Assembly: GCA_002347925.1 (NCBI GenBank)
Contig: DDYL01000072.1
Span: 58,652 to 72,969 of the forward strand
Source of the DNA: Chloroflexi bacterium UBA2235
GTDB lineage: Bacteria; Chloroflexota; UBA11872; UBA12225
Reading direction: 5' to 3'
DNA: 14,318 nt
Both the position numbers and the translations under genes were made by a program. Under the pieces are notes generated by a model. It was not told where the DNA came from and made no database searches. It was given only the letters and a program-made list of their open reading frames with translations. Shown here piece by piece: positions 8,038-14,318 of this stretch; position 1 is the stretch's first letter, and each line of letters begins with the position of its first letter.

Positions 8038-8065
8038 TTGACAGAACCAAGCCGACGGCTACCAT
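8038..8065 (+). promoter_or_regulatory. Promoter of murF-alr (TTGACA, 16 bp, TACCAT), leaderless
   Basis: A perfect -35 hexamer TTGACA at 8038-8043 is followed after 16 bp by TACCAT at 8060-8065, which matches the -10 at four of six positions. The -10 ends 6 nt before the ATG at 8072, placing the likely transcription start at the start codon. No ribosome binding site is seen, in agreement with leaderless translation. It is a vegetative sigma-factor type promoter. Confidence 0.65.
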
Positions 8066-8071
8066 CCGGAC

Positions 8072-10726
8072 ATGATCCGTCTGGACGACCTGACCGGTGA
8101 CGTTGCCGGACTGACTCCCGGGCCGGTCTTCGCACGCGAATTCGATGCGTTTGCCCACGATTCGCGGAATGTTCGCGGAGGCGAACTCTTCGTTGCCGTC
8201 CGCACTTCGCGGGCCGACGGGCACGACTACATTGCCGATGCCGTGGCGCGGGGCGCGACCGGGGTCCTGGCTGAAGACCGACGCGACCTCGCCTGGCTAG
8301 GTGCGCGTGGCGTCACTCTCGTAACGGTCGATGACGTGCGACTCGCCCTGCGCACCTGGGCGCGCCGCCATCTGGCACACCTTGCCCCGCAGGTCATCGC
8401 CGTGACAGGCACGGCCGGGAAGACCACCACCACCAAGGCCATAGCAACTGTCCTTACCCACCTTGACAGTGACGATATTGCTCACCCGGGGACATCCACA
8501 GTCTTTGAAAATGACAACTACAACGACCTTCTGGGCCTGCCACTCAGTTTGGCCCGTCTCGGGCCGGCACATCGTCACGCCATCATCGAACTCGGGACTG
8601 ACCGTGCCGGAGAGATCAGCGCCCTGACCGATCTGGTTCGTCCCGGCATCGCAGTCGTGACCGGCGTGATCCCGGACGCCGAACCATTTGCCACCGATCC
8701 TGAGACCGCCATCGCCGAATACCTGTCGATACTCACCCACGCACCCGCCCTGGCCATCCTCAACCGCGACGACGCCACACTGCACCAATACGCCACGACA
8801 CTCAATCCGGTCTACGGCAATACCCAATTCCTATGGATAGGTACGCACCCGGAAGCTGACATCCGGGCGACCGACATCACCGCAACACCCGATGGTCTCT
8901 CGATGAACGTCCAAATCGGACGGGACATCCATGCGGTCACCGTTGGCCTGCACGGCACGCACTGGGTTCCAACCGTGCTTGCGACCATCGCGGTCGCGCG
9001 TCACCTCGGACAAGGCATCGAAAAGGTCATCGATGCCCTCGTATCAATCCGGCCCGTCTCCGGACGGTTGCGACCATTGTCCGGATCCTGCGGCATGCGC
9101 TTGATCGATGACACCTTCTCGGCCACACCCGCATCGGTCAAGGCTGCTCTCGATGCCATCGGAGCCTTCCCTCGACCGCGAATGGTTGTCCTTGGGGATG
9201 TGGGTGACGCTCCCCTTCCCGCGCCCACCGTGGCAAGCCTCGGGGCACACCTCGCACGCGTTGCCGATGCTGTCATTGCCCACGGTGATGTCGCTGACGC
9301 CATCGTGCGCGCCGCCCGGGGCACACCCGGTCCATCAGGATCACTCCACACGGTCCACACGCGCGCGGAGGCCGTTGCCCGAATCCGGGCCATTGCCGGA
9401 ATCCCTGCTGATGGTGGTGCCGAAAGAATGGGAAGCCAGGCTCCGCGCCAGTGGACGGTCCTTGTCAAGGGCAACGCCCGTGCCCGAATGGAAGGTGTGG
9501 TCGAACGCTTGCTTGCCAATCCGTCATGCGCACCAGAACTCCTGGTCCGGCAGACCCCGGGCCACGTCACCGGCATCGTGCGTCCCGGACACGACCGCCC
9601 GGCGTGGGTCGAGATCGATCTGGGGGCAATCGCGTCAAACCTGAATGCCATTCGCGCCGCTGTCGCCCCGGCATCGGTCATGGCCGTCCTGAAGGCGGAT
9701 GCGTATGGCCATGGTGCGGTGCGCGTCGCCAGAACGGTCCTCGCTGGCGGGGCGACCTTCCTGGCCACCGCAGTCCTGACCGAAGCATCGACCCTGCGGG
9801 AGGCCGGTATTGATGCCCCAATCCTCGTGCTTGGCCACACCCCTCCATGGCAGGCACGCACCGCGGTCAGCCTCGGTGTGGCCGTGACCCTCTTCGACCT
9901 CGATGGTGCGCACCATCTTTCGGAAGCGGCGCTTGCCTACGGACGAAAGGTCCACGTGCACCTCAAGGTCGATACCGGCCTGCATCGAATCGGGCTTGAC
10001 CCTTCAGAAGTGGTCGCGTTTGCCCGGTCGGTTATTGCGATGCCCGGACTCGTCATCGAAGGCTTGTACACCCATTTGGCGACGGCTGACGATGCAGACG
10101 AGACGTTCGCCCGGCGGCAACTCCGTCGATTCAACGCCGTCATCGACGAATGGCGCGAGGCGTCGTTGCCCCGCCCACGGTATGTCCACGCCCTCAACAG
10201 CGCCGGCGCACTGCGATTTCCGGAGGCACGGTTCGATCTCGTCCGACCGGGCATCGCCCTCTATGGCATCGACCCGGGTCCGGAAACACCGTTGCCCGGG
10301 GCCTTCCGGCCTGCACTCAGCCTAAAGACCCGCATCGCGCAGATCAGGGTGGTCGATGCCGGGGAAACGGTGTCGTACGGAAGATCGTGGACGGCAACCT
10401 CGGCAACGCGCATCGGGGTCCTGCCGATCGGCTACGGAGACGGGTTGCGGCGGGGCCCCTCGACCTGGGGAGACGTCCTCGTGCGTGGGCGTCGCGCCCC
10501 ACTGGTCGGACGGATCTGCATGGACATGTGCATGGTAGACCTCAACGACAGTCCCGATGCCCGACCGGGAGATGAGGTTGTCCTGATCGGACGCCAAGGG
10601 ATGCAGTCGATCACGGCGGATGATGTGGCGCGCCAGAGCGGCACAAGTGCGTACGAGGTGGTCTGTCAGATCCTTGCACGCGTACCGCGAGAGGTCGTGG
10701 ATCCCGACACGGGCTGGGGGACGTAG
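8072..10726 (+). CDS. murF-alr: MurF-like Mur ligase fused to alanine racemase (Alr)
   Basis: This 884-residue fusion joins a MurF-like ligase (about 1-490), whose family adds D-Ala-D-Ala to the UDP-MurNAc tripeptide, to alanine racemase (about 510-875), which makes D-alanine. The ligase half shows DSRNVRGGELFVAV (30-43), P-loop GTAGKTTT (113-120), IELGTDRAGEI (172-182), RPVSGRL (327-333) and VLVKGNARARMEGVV (463-477). Several MurF hallmarks are changed: the AH-L-E segment reads PDAEPF (201-206), the lysine normally carbamylated is Leu218 by my alignment, and D-D-S/T-YNANP reads DDTFSATP (346-353). The racemase half looks intact: VLKADAYGHG with PLP Lys541, VHLKVDTGLHRIG with Lys632 and Arg639, HALNSAG (706-712), RPGIALYG (725-732), and VSYGRSW with catalytic Tyr769. 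MurF-Alr fusions are known, notably in Bacteroidota. The ATG matches usual MurF N-termini and fits a leaderless promoter. It is divergent from imuB. Confidence 0.93.
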   Translation: MIRLDDLTGDVAGLTPGPVFAREFDAFAHDSRNVRGGELFVAVRTSRADGHDYIADAVARGATGVLAEDRRDLAWLGARGVTLVTVDDVRLALRTWARRHLAHLAPQVIAVTGTAGKTTTTKAIATVLTHLDSDDIAHPGTSTVFENDNYNDLLGLPLSLARLGPAHRHAIIELGTDRAGEISALTDLVRPGIAVVTGVIPDAEPFATDPETAIAEYLSILTHAPALAILNRDDATLHQYATTLNPVYGNTQFLWIGTHPEADIRATDITATPDGLSMNVQIGRDIHAVTVGLHGTHWVPTVLATIAVARHLGQGIEKVIDALVSIRPVSGRLRPLSGSCGMRLIDDTFSATPASVKAALDAIGAFPRPRMVVLGDVGDAPLPAPTVASLGAHLARVADAVIAHGDVADAIVRAARGTPGPSGSLHTVHTRAEAVARIRAIAGIPADGGAERMGSQAPRQWTVLVKGNARARMEGVVERLLANPSCAPELLVRQTPGHVTGIVRPGHDRPAWVEIDLGAIASNLNAIRAAVAPASVMAVLKADAYGHGAVRVARTVLAGGATFLATAVLTEASTLREAGIDAPILVLGHTPPWQARTAVSLGVAVTLFDLDGAHHLSEAALAYGRKVHVHLKVDTGLHRIGLDPSEVVAFARSVIAMPGLVIEGLYTHLATADDADETFARRQLRRFNAVIDEWREASLPRPRYVHALNSAGALRFPEARFDLVRPGIALYGIDPGPETPLPGAFRPALSLKTRIAQIRVVDAGETVSYGRSWTATSATRIGVLPIGYGDGLRRGPSTWGDVLVRGRRAPLVGRICMDMCMVDLNDSPDARPGDEVVLIGRQGMQSITADDVARQSGTSAYEVVCQILARVPREVVDPDTGWGT

Positions 10727-10777
10727 CCCGGAGCATCGCCGTTAGGGACGAACCGGACTACGCGCGCGATGCGCATG

Positions 10778-11500
10778 CTAGGCGGCGATGCCTCGCCCGA
10801 GGAGTGATCCGGGCTGGTTCATCGCTGCGTCAAGGAACGCCGAGGCGCGGGCAACGATCACCGATGTGGTGGTGCCTGTGCTTTTACCAGTAGCGGAAGA
10901 CTCATCAAGGCGCTTTTTCAGGTACTCAAGCATGGATGCCTTGACCTGATCGGTCGTCTTTCCGTTTGCCGACGCCACCTCGGAAAGCGACTTGCCCGAT
11001 GCAAGGTCTGCGAGGAGTGCGGAGACGGAAGATCCCGTCGACGCGGCGAGGTCGGCAATGAGTTGCTCCCCACTCCCGCCGGACCCGCCTGGTGGAGGGG
11101 GTGGTGGCCCTGCCGGACGTTGTCCGCCTCCCGGTCCTCGCATGCCCTTCTGTGCCAAGGCGACATCGAGGCGCCCAGTCATGTCTGCCTTCATCGCGTC
11201 GGCATCGGTCTTGGTGAGGCCCCCGCCCGAAACCGCAGTGGAGAGACGTGCCGAGATTGTCTCACTCATCCGCGACTTCAGGTCGTCGAGGGCGACCCCC
11301 GAGGCCTTAGCCACATCTGCAATGGACGCTCCAGACTTGAGTTGGGACTGCAGGTCACCCTTGGAGATGCCAATCGCTTTGGCCGCATCCTCGATGAGTT
11401 GGTCGGGTCCGCCCAGTCCCTGAGGTGGTGGTCCGCCCATGCCGGACATCCGTCGGGACATCTCGGTCGCGTTCATTGTCAGTCCGATGGTCATTCCCAT
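10778..11500 (-). CDS. Uncharacterised protein with two helical repeat modules and a Gly/Pro linker
   Basis: Function not recognised. The 240-residue product holds two related modules, about residues 34-117 and 146-229. Each begins QLI-x-D-A/L-A, followed by a G-x-S turn, L-x3-L-x-S-G-x-S, V-A-x-A-x-G, D-x3-K-x2-M and a final RL helix (AAKAIGISKGDLQSQLKSG versus LAASTGSSVSALLADLASGK). The linker (118-145) is Gly-rich with six consecutive prolines. The N-terminus is Met-rich, and there is no clear signal peptide, membrane segment or catalytic motif. Similar AxxLGI-x4-L-x3-L-x2-G-x-S-x3-VA repeats occur in uncharacterised, often exported actinobacterial and Firmicutes proteins; that resemblance is from memory. 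The ATG at 11500 is chosen because a perfect AAGGAGG lies 10 nt upstream; an upstream in-frame start at 11533 lacks this. It converges on murF-alr with a 51-bp gap. Confidence 0.75.
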   Translation of the reverse strand: MGMTIGLTMNATEMSRRMSGMGGPPPQGLGGPDQLIEDAAKAIGISKGDLQSQLKSGASIADVAKASGVALDDLKSRMSETISARLSTAVSGGGLTKTDADAMKADMTGRLDVALAQKGMRGPGGGQRPAGPPPPPPGGSGGSGEQLIADLAASTGSSVSALLADLASGKSLSEVASANGKTTDQVKASMLEYLKKRLDESSATGKSTGTTTSVIVARASAFLDAAMNQPGSLLGRGIAA

Positions 11501-11510
11501 GGATGACGGC

Positions 11511-11517
11511 CCTCCTT
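11511..11517 (-). promoter_or_regulatory. Strong Shine-Dalgarno (AAGGAGG) fixing the start of the two-module protein
   Basis: AAGGAGG on the minus strand is fully complementary to the 16S anti-Shine-Dalgarno core and lies 10 nt before the ATG at 11500. It favours this start over the in-frame codon at 11533. It contrasts with the leaderless-looking genes elsewhere in the window. Confidence 0.6.
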
Positions 11518-11556
11518 GCCCGGCGTCCCTCAATTGGCGGGATCATGCCGAGTGAA

Positions 11557-11569
11557 TGGGACTGTCCCA
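11557..11569. promoter_or_regulatory. Perfect palindrome in the leader of the two-module protein gene
   Basis: TGGGACTGTCCCA is a perfect 6-bp inverted repeat around one central base, about 57 bp upstream of the ATG at 11500. It overlaps a second one, TCCC-AGTAC-GGGA (11565-11577). It could be an operator or an RNA hairpin in the 5' leader. I do not recognise a regulator. Confidence 0.35.
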
Positions 11570-11599
11570 GTACGGGATAGATGCCCTGTGGAGCGGTAG

Positions 11600-11618
11600 T
11601 TAACACCCGGTTAAACAC
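11600..11618. repeat. Short direct repeat (TTAACAC / TTAAACAC), one helical turn apart
   Basis: TTAACAC at 11600-11606 and TTAAACAC at 11611-11618 repeat with an 11-bp step in the gap between the PHP gene and the two-module protein gene. The pair is AT-rich against a GC-rich background and about 100 bp upstream of the latter's start, as an activator or repressor half-site pair might be. The rest of this 157-bp gap shows no convincing promoter or terminator. Confidence 0.3.
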
Positions 11619-11657
11619 GCCTTCGGCATCGTGCATGGCATGAGACCAGTGCGCTGA

Positions 11658-12656
11658 TCAGAAGAAGAGCGGGTTGCTCCATGCCCGTGCGCGGTTCCAA
11701 TCCATGCAACTCACGCGGATGTGCCTTTGTCCTGTGCCTCTCCCGGCATACCTGGCCGGGCCCGAGACGGTGAGGTCCACTTCGAAGGTGTGTGAGGTGA
11801 TCGACATGCGTGCGGGATCCACCTCGGTCACCGACGTGATACCCGACGCCGTCTCGTGGAACGTGTGCCGGCTTCGTGCCCCGGGGCCGCTCAAGTACAT
11901 CGCCGCCACTGGCGATGTATGGACATGCACCTTGAGTACGCGGCCATCGTCGACAAACTCGAGGTGAACGTCATTGATGGCTGGCCCTGTCGTTCCATAG
12001 AAGTTGCCGGCCTTGATTGCACTCACCAGGGCCCCTGGCGTCCGTTCATTGGCGCGGACCATCACCCATGCGGTTCCACGGTCAAGCGTGTGCCAGTGGG
12101 TGTCGTCGGTGCCCAGACCCGTCCAGGATGCCCCGCGTAGCAGGCCTTCGTCCCAATGGGTGAAGGCTTCACCCTTGAGGCTATCGAGGTTGGTTCCGCC
12201 GTTGCAGGCCTCGATCCCGTCAATGGTGAGCCCCATCAGGTCGTCGACGGTCAGGCCAGACCAGTGTGGATGGGCGGCAAAGACGGCGGCGCCCTGGTTC
12301 CGAAGCCAAGCCGATGAGACCCGTCCCGGCGAGGTTCTCGAGGGAAGCACGGTTGACGGATCAATGCCGATGCCGAGGATGTGGAACTCGGTGCCAAGCA
12401 GACCCGCACTGGCGGTTAGTTCGACTGACGGGATGAGGCAGAGACCATGCGCATCTACCGTCGCGGGGTCGGTTATCCGGTCGTGATCCGTGATCGCGAG
12501 GAAGTCGTAGCCGAGGTTCGCAAACCCGGCGGCGGCATCGGATGGCGACACGTTCCCGTCCGACTCGGTTGTGTGGCAATGGAGGTTTCCGCGGAACCAC
12601 GCCCCGGGTCCGGCGAAATGCGGCCCGCGGGCCGGGGTAGCTGCTATCGCTGTCAT
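11658..12656 (-). CDS. PHP-domain metallohydrolase with C-terminal beta-rich domain
   Basis: PHP proteins are metal-dependent hydrolases, mostly phosphoesterases; the substrate here cannot be read from sequence. The 332-residue product shows the PHP ligand set: GNLHCHTTESDG with His26, His28 and Asp33; LAITDHDRI with His58; SVELTA with Glu79; EFHILGIG with His92; AAHPHWSG with His129/131; and GTDDTHWH with Asp184, Asp185 and His187. The C-terminal third is predicted beta-rich and ends AWSNPLFF, a close common in PHP hydrolases of the CehA/McbA-like type. No signal peptide is evident. The ATG at 12656 is preferred over a GTG at 12665: it is nearest the conserved domain and a TATCGT hexamer lies 7 nt upstream. 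It is divergent from the solute-binding protein gene. PHP assignment is strong, the physiological role unknown. Confidence 0.85.
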   Translation of the reverse strand: MTAIAATPARGPHFAGPGAWFRGNLHCHTTESDGNVSPSDAAAGFANLGYDFLAITDHDRITDPATVDAHGLCLIPSVELTASAGLLGTEFHILGIGIDPSTVLPSRTSPGRVSSAWLRNQGAAVFAAHPHWSGLTVDDLMGLTIDGIEACNGGTNLDSLKGEAFTHWDEGLLRGASWTGLGTDDTHWHTLDRGTAWVMVRANERTPGALVSAIKAGNFYGTTGPAINDVHLEFVDDGRVLKVHVHTSPVAAMYLSGPGARSRHTFHETASGITSVTEVDPARMSITSHTFEVDLTVSGPARYAGRGTGQRHIRVSCMDWNRARAWSNPLFF

Positions 12657-12663
12657 GAAAATC

Positions 12664-12669
12664 ACGATA
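12664..12669 (-). promoter_or_regulatory. Possible -10 element (TATCGT) for a leaderless PHP gene transcript
   Basis: TATCGT on the minus strand fits TAnnnT and ends 7 nt before the ATG at 12656, the same spacing as for imuB. No -35 or ribosome binding site is seen. The evidence is positional only. Confidence 0.3.
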
Positions 12670-12743
12670 CCGCGTCGGCGTCACCGGAACATGACTGGAT
12701 GGCCTAAACCGGATGGTTCCCTTTACGACCACCATCGCAGCGG

Positions 12744-12772
12744 TTGACGGCGGTTTTTGTTGCGGATAGGTT
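12744..12772 (+). promoter_or_regulatory. Candidate promoter of the solute-binding protein gene (TTGACG, 17 bp, TAGGTT)
   Basis: TTGACG at 12744-12749 matches the -35 at five of six positions. TAGGTT follows after the ideal 17 bp and resembles the TAGRRT type of -10 known from high-GC Gram-positives. Transcription would start near 12779, giving a leader of about 75 nt before the ATG at 12854. The remaining bases of this gap show nothing else recognisable. Confidence 0.5.
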
Positions 12773-12853
12773 GAACGGAACAAGGTGTTGATGTAGTTGG
12801 GTATTCGCGGTGGAACCCGGAACCCGGTTGCTGGCGAGGGAGAGACCAGAGAC

Positions 12854-14245
12854 ATGGCACTCATGACACGTATTCGGCTTTTGCAGACGGGCCTCGCGGC
12901 CGTCGGTGCCGTGGCACTGGACGCATGCGGTGAGGCGCCACCAACAACGCCGGCTTCAACGGTCGCGCCGACGAAACCTGCCGCTACCTCTCCCTCGCCG
13001 GCACCTACCGTGCAGGCCGCAGCGGCACCGACGGCCGCGCCGACCTCCCTGCCTTCCGGTCCATTTCCATTCAAGGTCACCAGTGCGACGTACTTCGCCG
13101 CTGGTGAACGACTCGAGTGGACGAACAAGACTGCCGACGAGTTTGCGCGGATCAACGGCCCGAAGATCACGGTTGAGAACCTCCAGGTGACCGGAAACTT
13201 CACCGAGTCCCTCATTGCGTCAATTGCTGCCGGTTCCGGTCCGGATGTCGCCCGGTCAAGCGGGTCGTGGATGAGTGACTTCGCCGACAAGGGCAGCCTC
13301 GTTGATATTGGTCCGTACGCGCGCCGGGACAAGGTAGATCTCTCCCAGTGGTACGCGCAGGAGGAGGTCCTGATCCGCAAGGGCAAGCACTACGGAATGC
13401 CCTTCTGGCAGGCCCATTCGATCTTTCTCTACAACAAGACCATGTTCACGAATAATGGGGTCAAGCCTCCGGAAGGAGACACGTGGACGTGGACCGACAT
13501 GTTGGAAGCTGCCCAGAAACTCACGAAGACTGGCGAGACCTTCGGCATCCAGATGAATTACATCTTCGAGTTTGCATGGCTCAACTTCATCCGGAGCGCG
13601 GGCGAAGACTACATCAACGGCGACCGCACCAAGACCACCATCAACTCTGCCGGCAACATCGAGGTCTTCCAATGGTTGGTTGACTTGGTCCAGAAGTACA
13701 AGGTGCATCCGGTACCGGATGACAAGTCACTTGGTGAGGGTGATCTCTGGCTCAAGGGCAAGATTGGCATGCGGTTGGGAAATACCGGACTGATCGGGTC
13801 CACCCAGTTTGGCAAGCCGGACTTCGAGTGGGACATGTTCATTACTCCCAAGCATCCCAAGACGGGGAAGCGTGCGTGTGTGGCGAATGAGAATCCGACC
13901 GTTGTGATTGCCCAGACGAAGAACCCGGAAGCGTCATACATGCTTGCGAAGTTCTACGCCGACAAGTTTTCGCAAGACCTCGTGGGCAAGCTGCGGATCA
14001 ACTCCCCTTCACTTCGGTCCTCCGCGACCGACCAGGCAGTGTGGCTGGCGCCGCCGCCGGCAAACATGAAGATCGCGGCTGAACAGATGAAACATGCTGG
14101 TTCGCTGAGTTTCCACCTCAATTGGCTGCAGTGGTACAACGAGACGACCAAGCAGTTGCTTCCGGCTTTCAAGGGCGAGATGAGCGTCCGCGAGGCGTGC
14201 GACAAGGCGTCACAGATCGGGGATAGCCTGCTTCGAGGTGCCTGA
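12854..14245 (+). CDS. ABC transporter substrate-binding lipoprotein, family 1 (sugar-type)
   Basis: This is the extracellular binding component of an ABC importer, most likely for a sugar or oligosaccharide. The 463-residue product begins with a lipoprotein signal, TRIRLLQTGLAAVGAVALDA (5-24), then Cys25. The RIRLLQ stretch looks like a twin-arginine signal that has lost its RR pair. Next comes a Pro/Ala/Thr tether of about 45 residues, usual in Chloroflexota lipoproteins. The binding fold shows GSGPDVARSSGSWMSDFADKG, GKHYGMPFWQAHSIFLYNKT and TWTWTDMLEAAQKL, all typical of MalE/UgpB-like family 1 proteins. The length is normal. ATG at 12854 is chosen because it directly precedes the signal peptide and GGGAG lies about 11 nt upstream; a TTG at 12797 would add 19 residues that spoil the signal. 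Permease genes probably follow beyond the edge. Confidence 0.9.
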   Translation: MALMTRIRLLQTGLAAVGAVALDACGEAPPTTPASTVAPTKPAATSPSPAPTVQAAAAPTAAPTSLPSGPFPFKVTSATYFAAGERLEWTNKTADEFARINGPKITVENLQVTGNFTESLIASIAAGSGPDVARSSGSWMSDFADKGSLVDIGPYARRDKVDLSQWYAQEEVLIRKGKHYGMPFWQAHSIFLYNKTMFTNNGVKPPEGDTWTWTDMLEAAQKLTKTGETFGIQMNYIFEFAWLNFIRSAGEDYINGDRTKTTINSAGNIEVFQWLVDLVQKYKVHPVPDDKSLGEGDLWLKGKIGMRLGNTGLIGSTQFGKPDFEWDMFITPKHPKTGKRACVANENPTVVIAQTKNPEASYMLAKFYADKFSQDLVGKLRINSPSLRSSATDQAVWLAPPPANMKIAAEQMKHAGSLSFHLNWLQWYNETTKQLLPAFKGEMSVREACDKASQIGDSLLRGA

Positions 14246-14252
14246 CAGGAGT

Positions 14253-14290
14253 GTTCGGCACCGAAATTCCGGTGTGGCGCATCGCCGAAC
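14253..14290 (+). other. Nested stem-loop after the solute-binding protein gene
   Basis: An outer stem GTTCGG/CCGAAC encloses an inner hairpin CACCG-AAATTC-CGGTG, starting 7 nt after the stop codon. No T-run follows, so it is not a clear intrinsic terminator. In binding-protein-dependent importers such a hairpin often stabilises the upstream message or reduces read-through into the permease genes; that role is inferred here. Confidence 0.45.
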
Positions 14291-14318
14291 CTCTCACATG
14301 AATATTCCTGAAGCGAAC

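Noticed and set aside
9001..9861. 286-codon minus-strand open frame opposite murF-alr
   Set aside because: Low-complexity Ala/Arg/Thr translation, opposite conserved Mur ligase and racemase motifs; a GC-driven shadow.
10733..10791. 9-bp inverted repeat GCATCGCCG / CGGCGATGC at the convergent ends of murF-alr and the two-module protein gene
   Set aside because: The loop is about 41 nt, there is no T-run on either strand, and one arm lies inside a coding region, so I cannot support a terminator.
11644..11659. Small hairpin GACCAG-TGCG-CTGATC at the end of the PHP gene
   Set aside because: The stem needs a G-T pair, includes the stop codon and has no following T-run.
12686..12697. GGAACATGACTG considered as a second LexA box near the PHP gene
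   Set aside because: Only the GAAC half is present; the other half does not match GTTC or its near variants.
12361..13386. 341-codon minus-strand open frame spanning the PHP and solute-binding protein genes
   Set aside because: It is antisense to the lipoprotein gene and out of frame with the PHP gene, both of which have clear family motifs; the translation has no recognisable domain.
14298..14318. ATG with seven open codons (MNIPEAN) at the right edge, possibly the first permease gene
   Set aside because: Too short to judge, and no ribosome binding site or -10 hexamer precedes it; position after the binding-protein gene is the only support.

Overview
The window is GC-rich, gene-dense bacterial DNA. 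I place it tentatively in Chloroflexota (Thermomicrobia-like or a relative) or, less likely, an actinobacterial relative. The grounds are a substrate-binding lipoprotein with a long Pro/Ala/Thr linker after its lipobox, a MutY with an actinobacterial-type C-terminus, a Gram-positive-style LexA box, and several start codons that sit 6-7 nt after a TAnnnT -10 hexamer (leaderless transcripts). No taxonomic marker gene is present, so this is inference.

Layout, left to right. (1) 1-545, minus strand: the N-terminal 181 codons of queuine tRNA-ribosyltransferase (tgt), cut by the window edge. (2) 720-1877, plus: adenine glycosylase mutY, divergent from tgt. (3) 7906-1944, minus: an imuB-dnaE2 pair, an SOS-type translesion synthesis (mutasome) operon with a LexA-box-like operator over the imuB -10 and no imuA beside it. 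(4) 8072-10726, plus: a single 884-residue protein joining a MurF-like Mur ligase to a complete alanine racemase, divergent from imuB and carrying a perfect TTGACA -35. (5) 11500-10778, minus: an unrecognised 240-residue protein made of two similar helical modules joined by a Gly/Pro linker. (6) 12656-11658, minus: a PHP-domain metallohydrolase. (7) 12854-14245, plus: a family 1 extracellular solute-binding lipoprotein of a sugar-type ABC importer, followed by a stem-loop and the right edge, beyond which permease genes would be expected.

How the genes work together: mutY and imuB-dnaE2 handle DNA damage, one by error-avoiding base excision of A opposite 8-oxoG and the other by error-prone bypass. 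ImuB keeps a textbook QLxLxL clamp-binding hexamer and appears to be a non-catalytic adaptor for the DnaE2 polymerase, which keeps its three aspartates. The MurF-Alr fusion would link D-alanine production to its use in peptidoglycan precursor synthesis, but its MurF half lacks several residues normally needed for catalysis, so its role is open.

No gene-free stretch exceeds 300 bases; the longest is about 200 bases, between the PHP gene and the lipoprotein gene. I saw no rRNA, tRNA, CRISPR array, transposase or prophage gene. The many other long open frames are antisense or out-of-frame shadows expected at this GC content.
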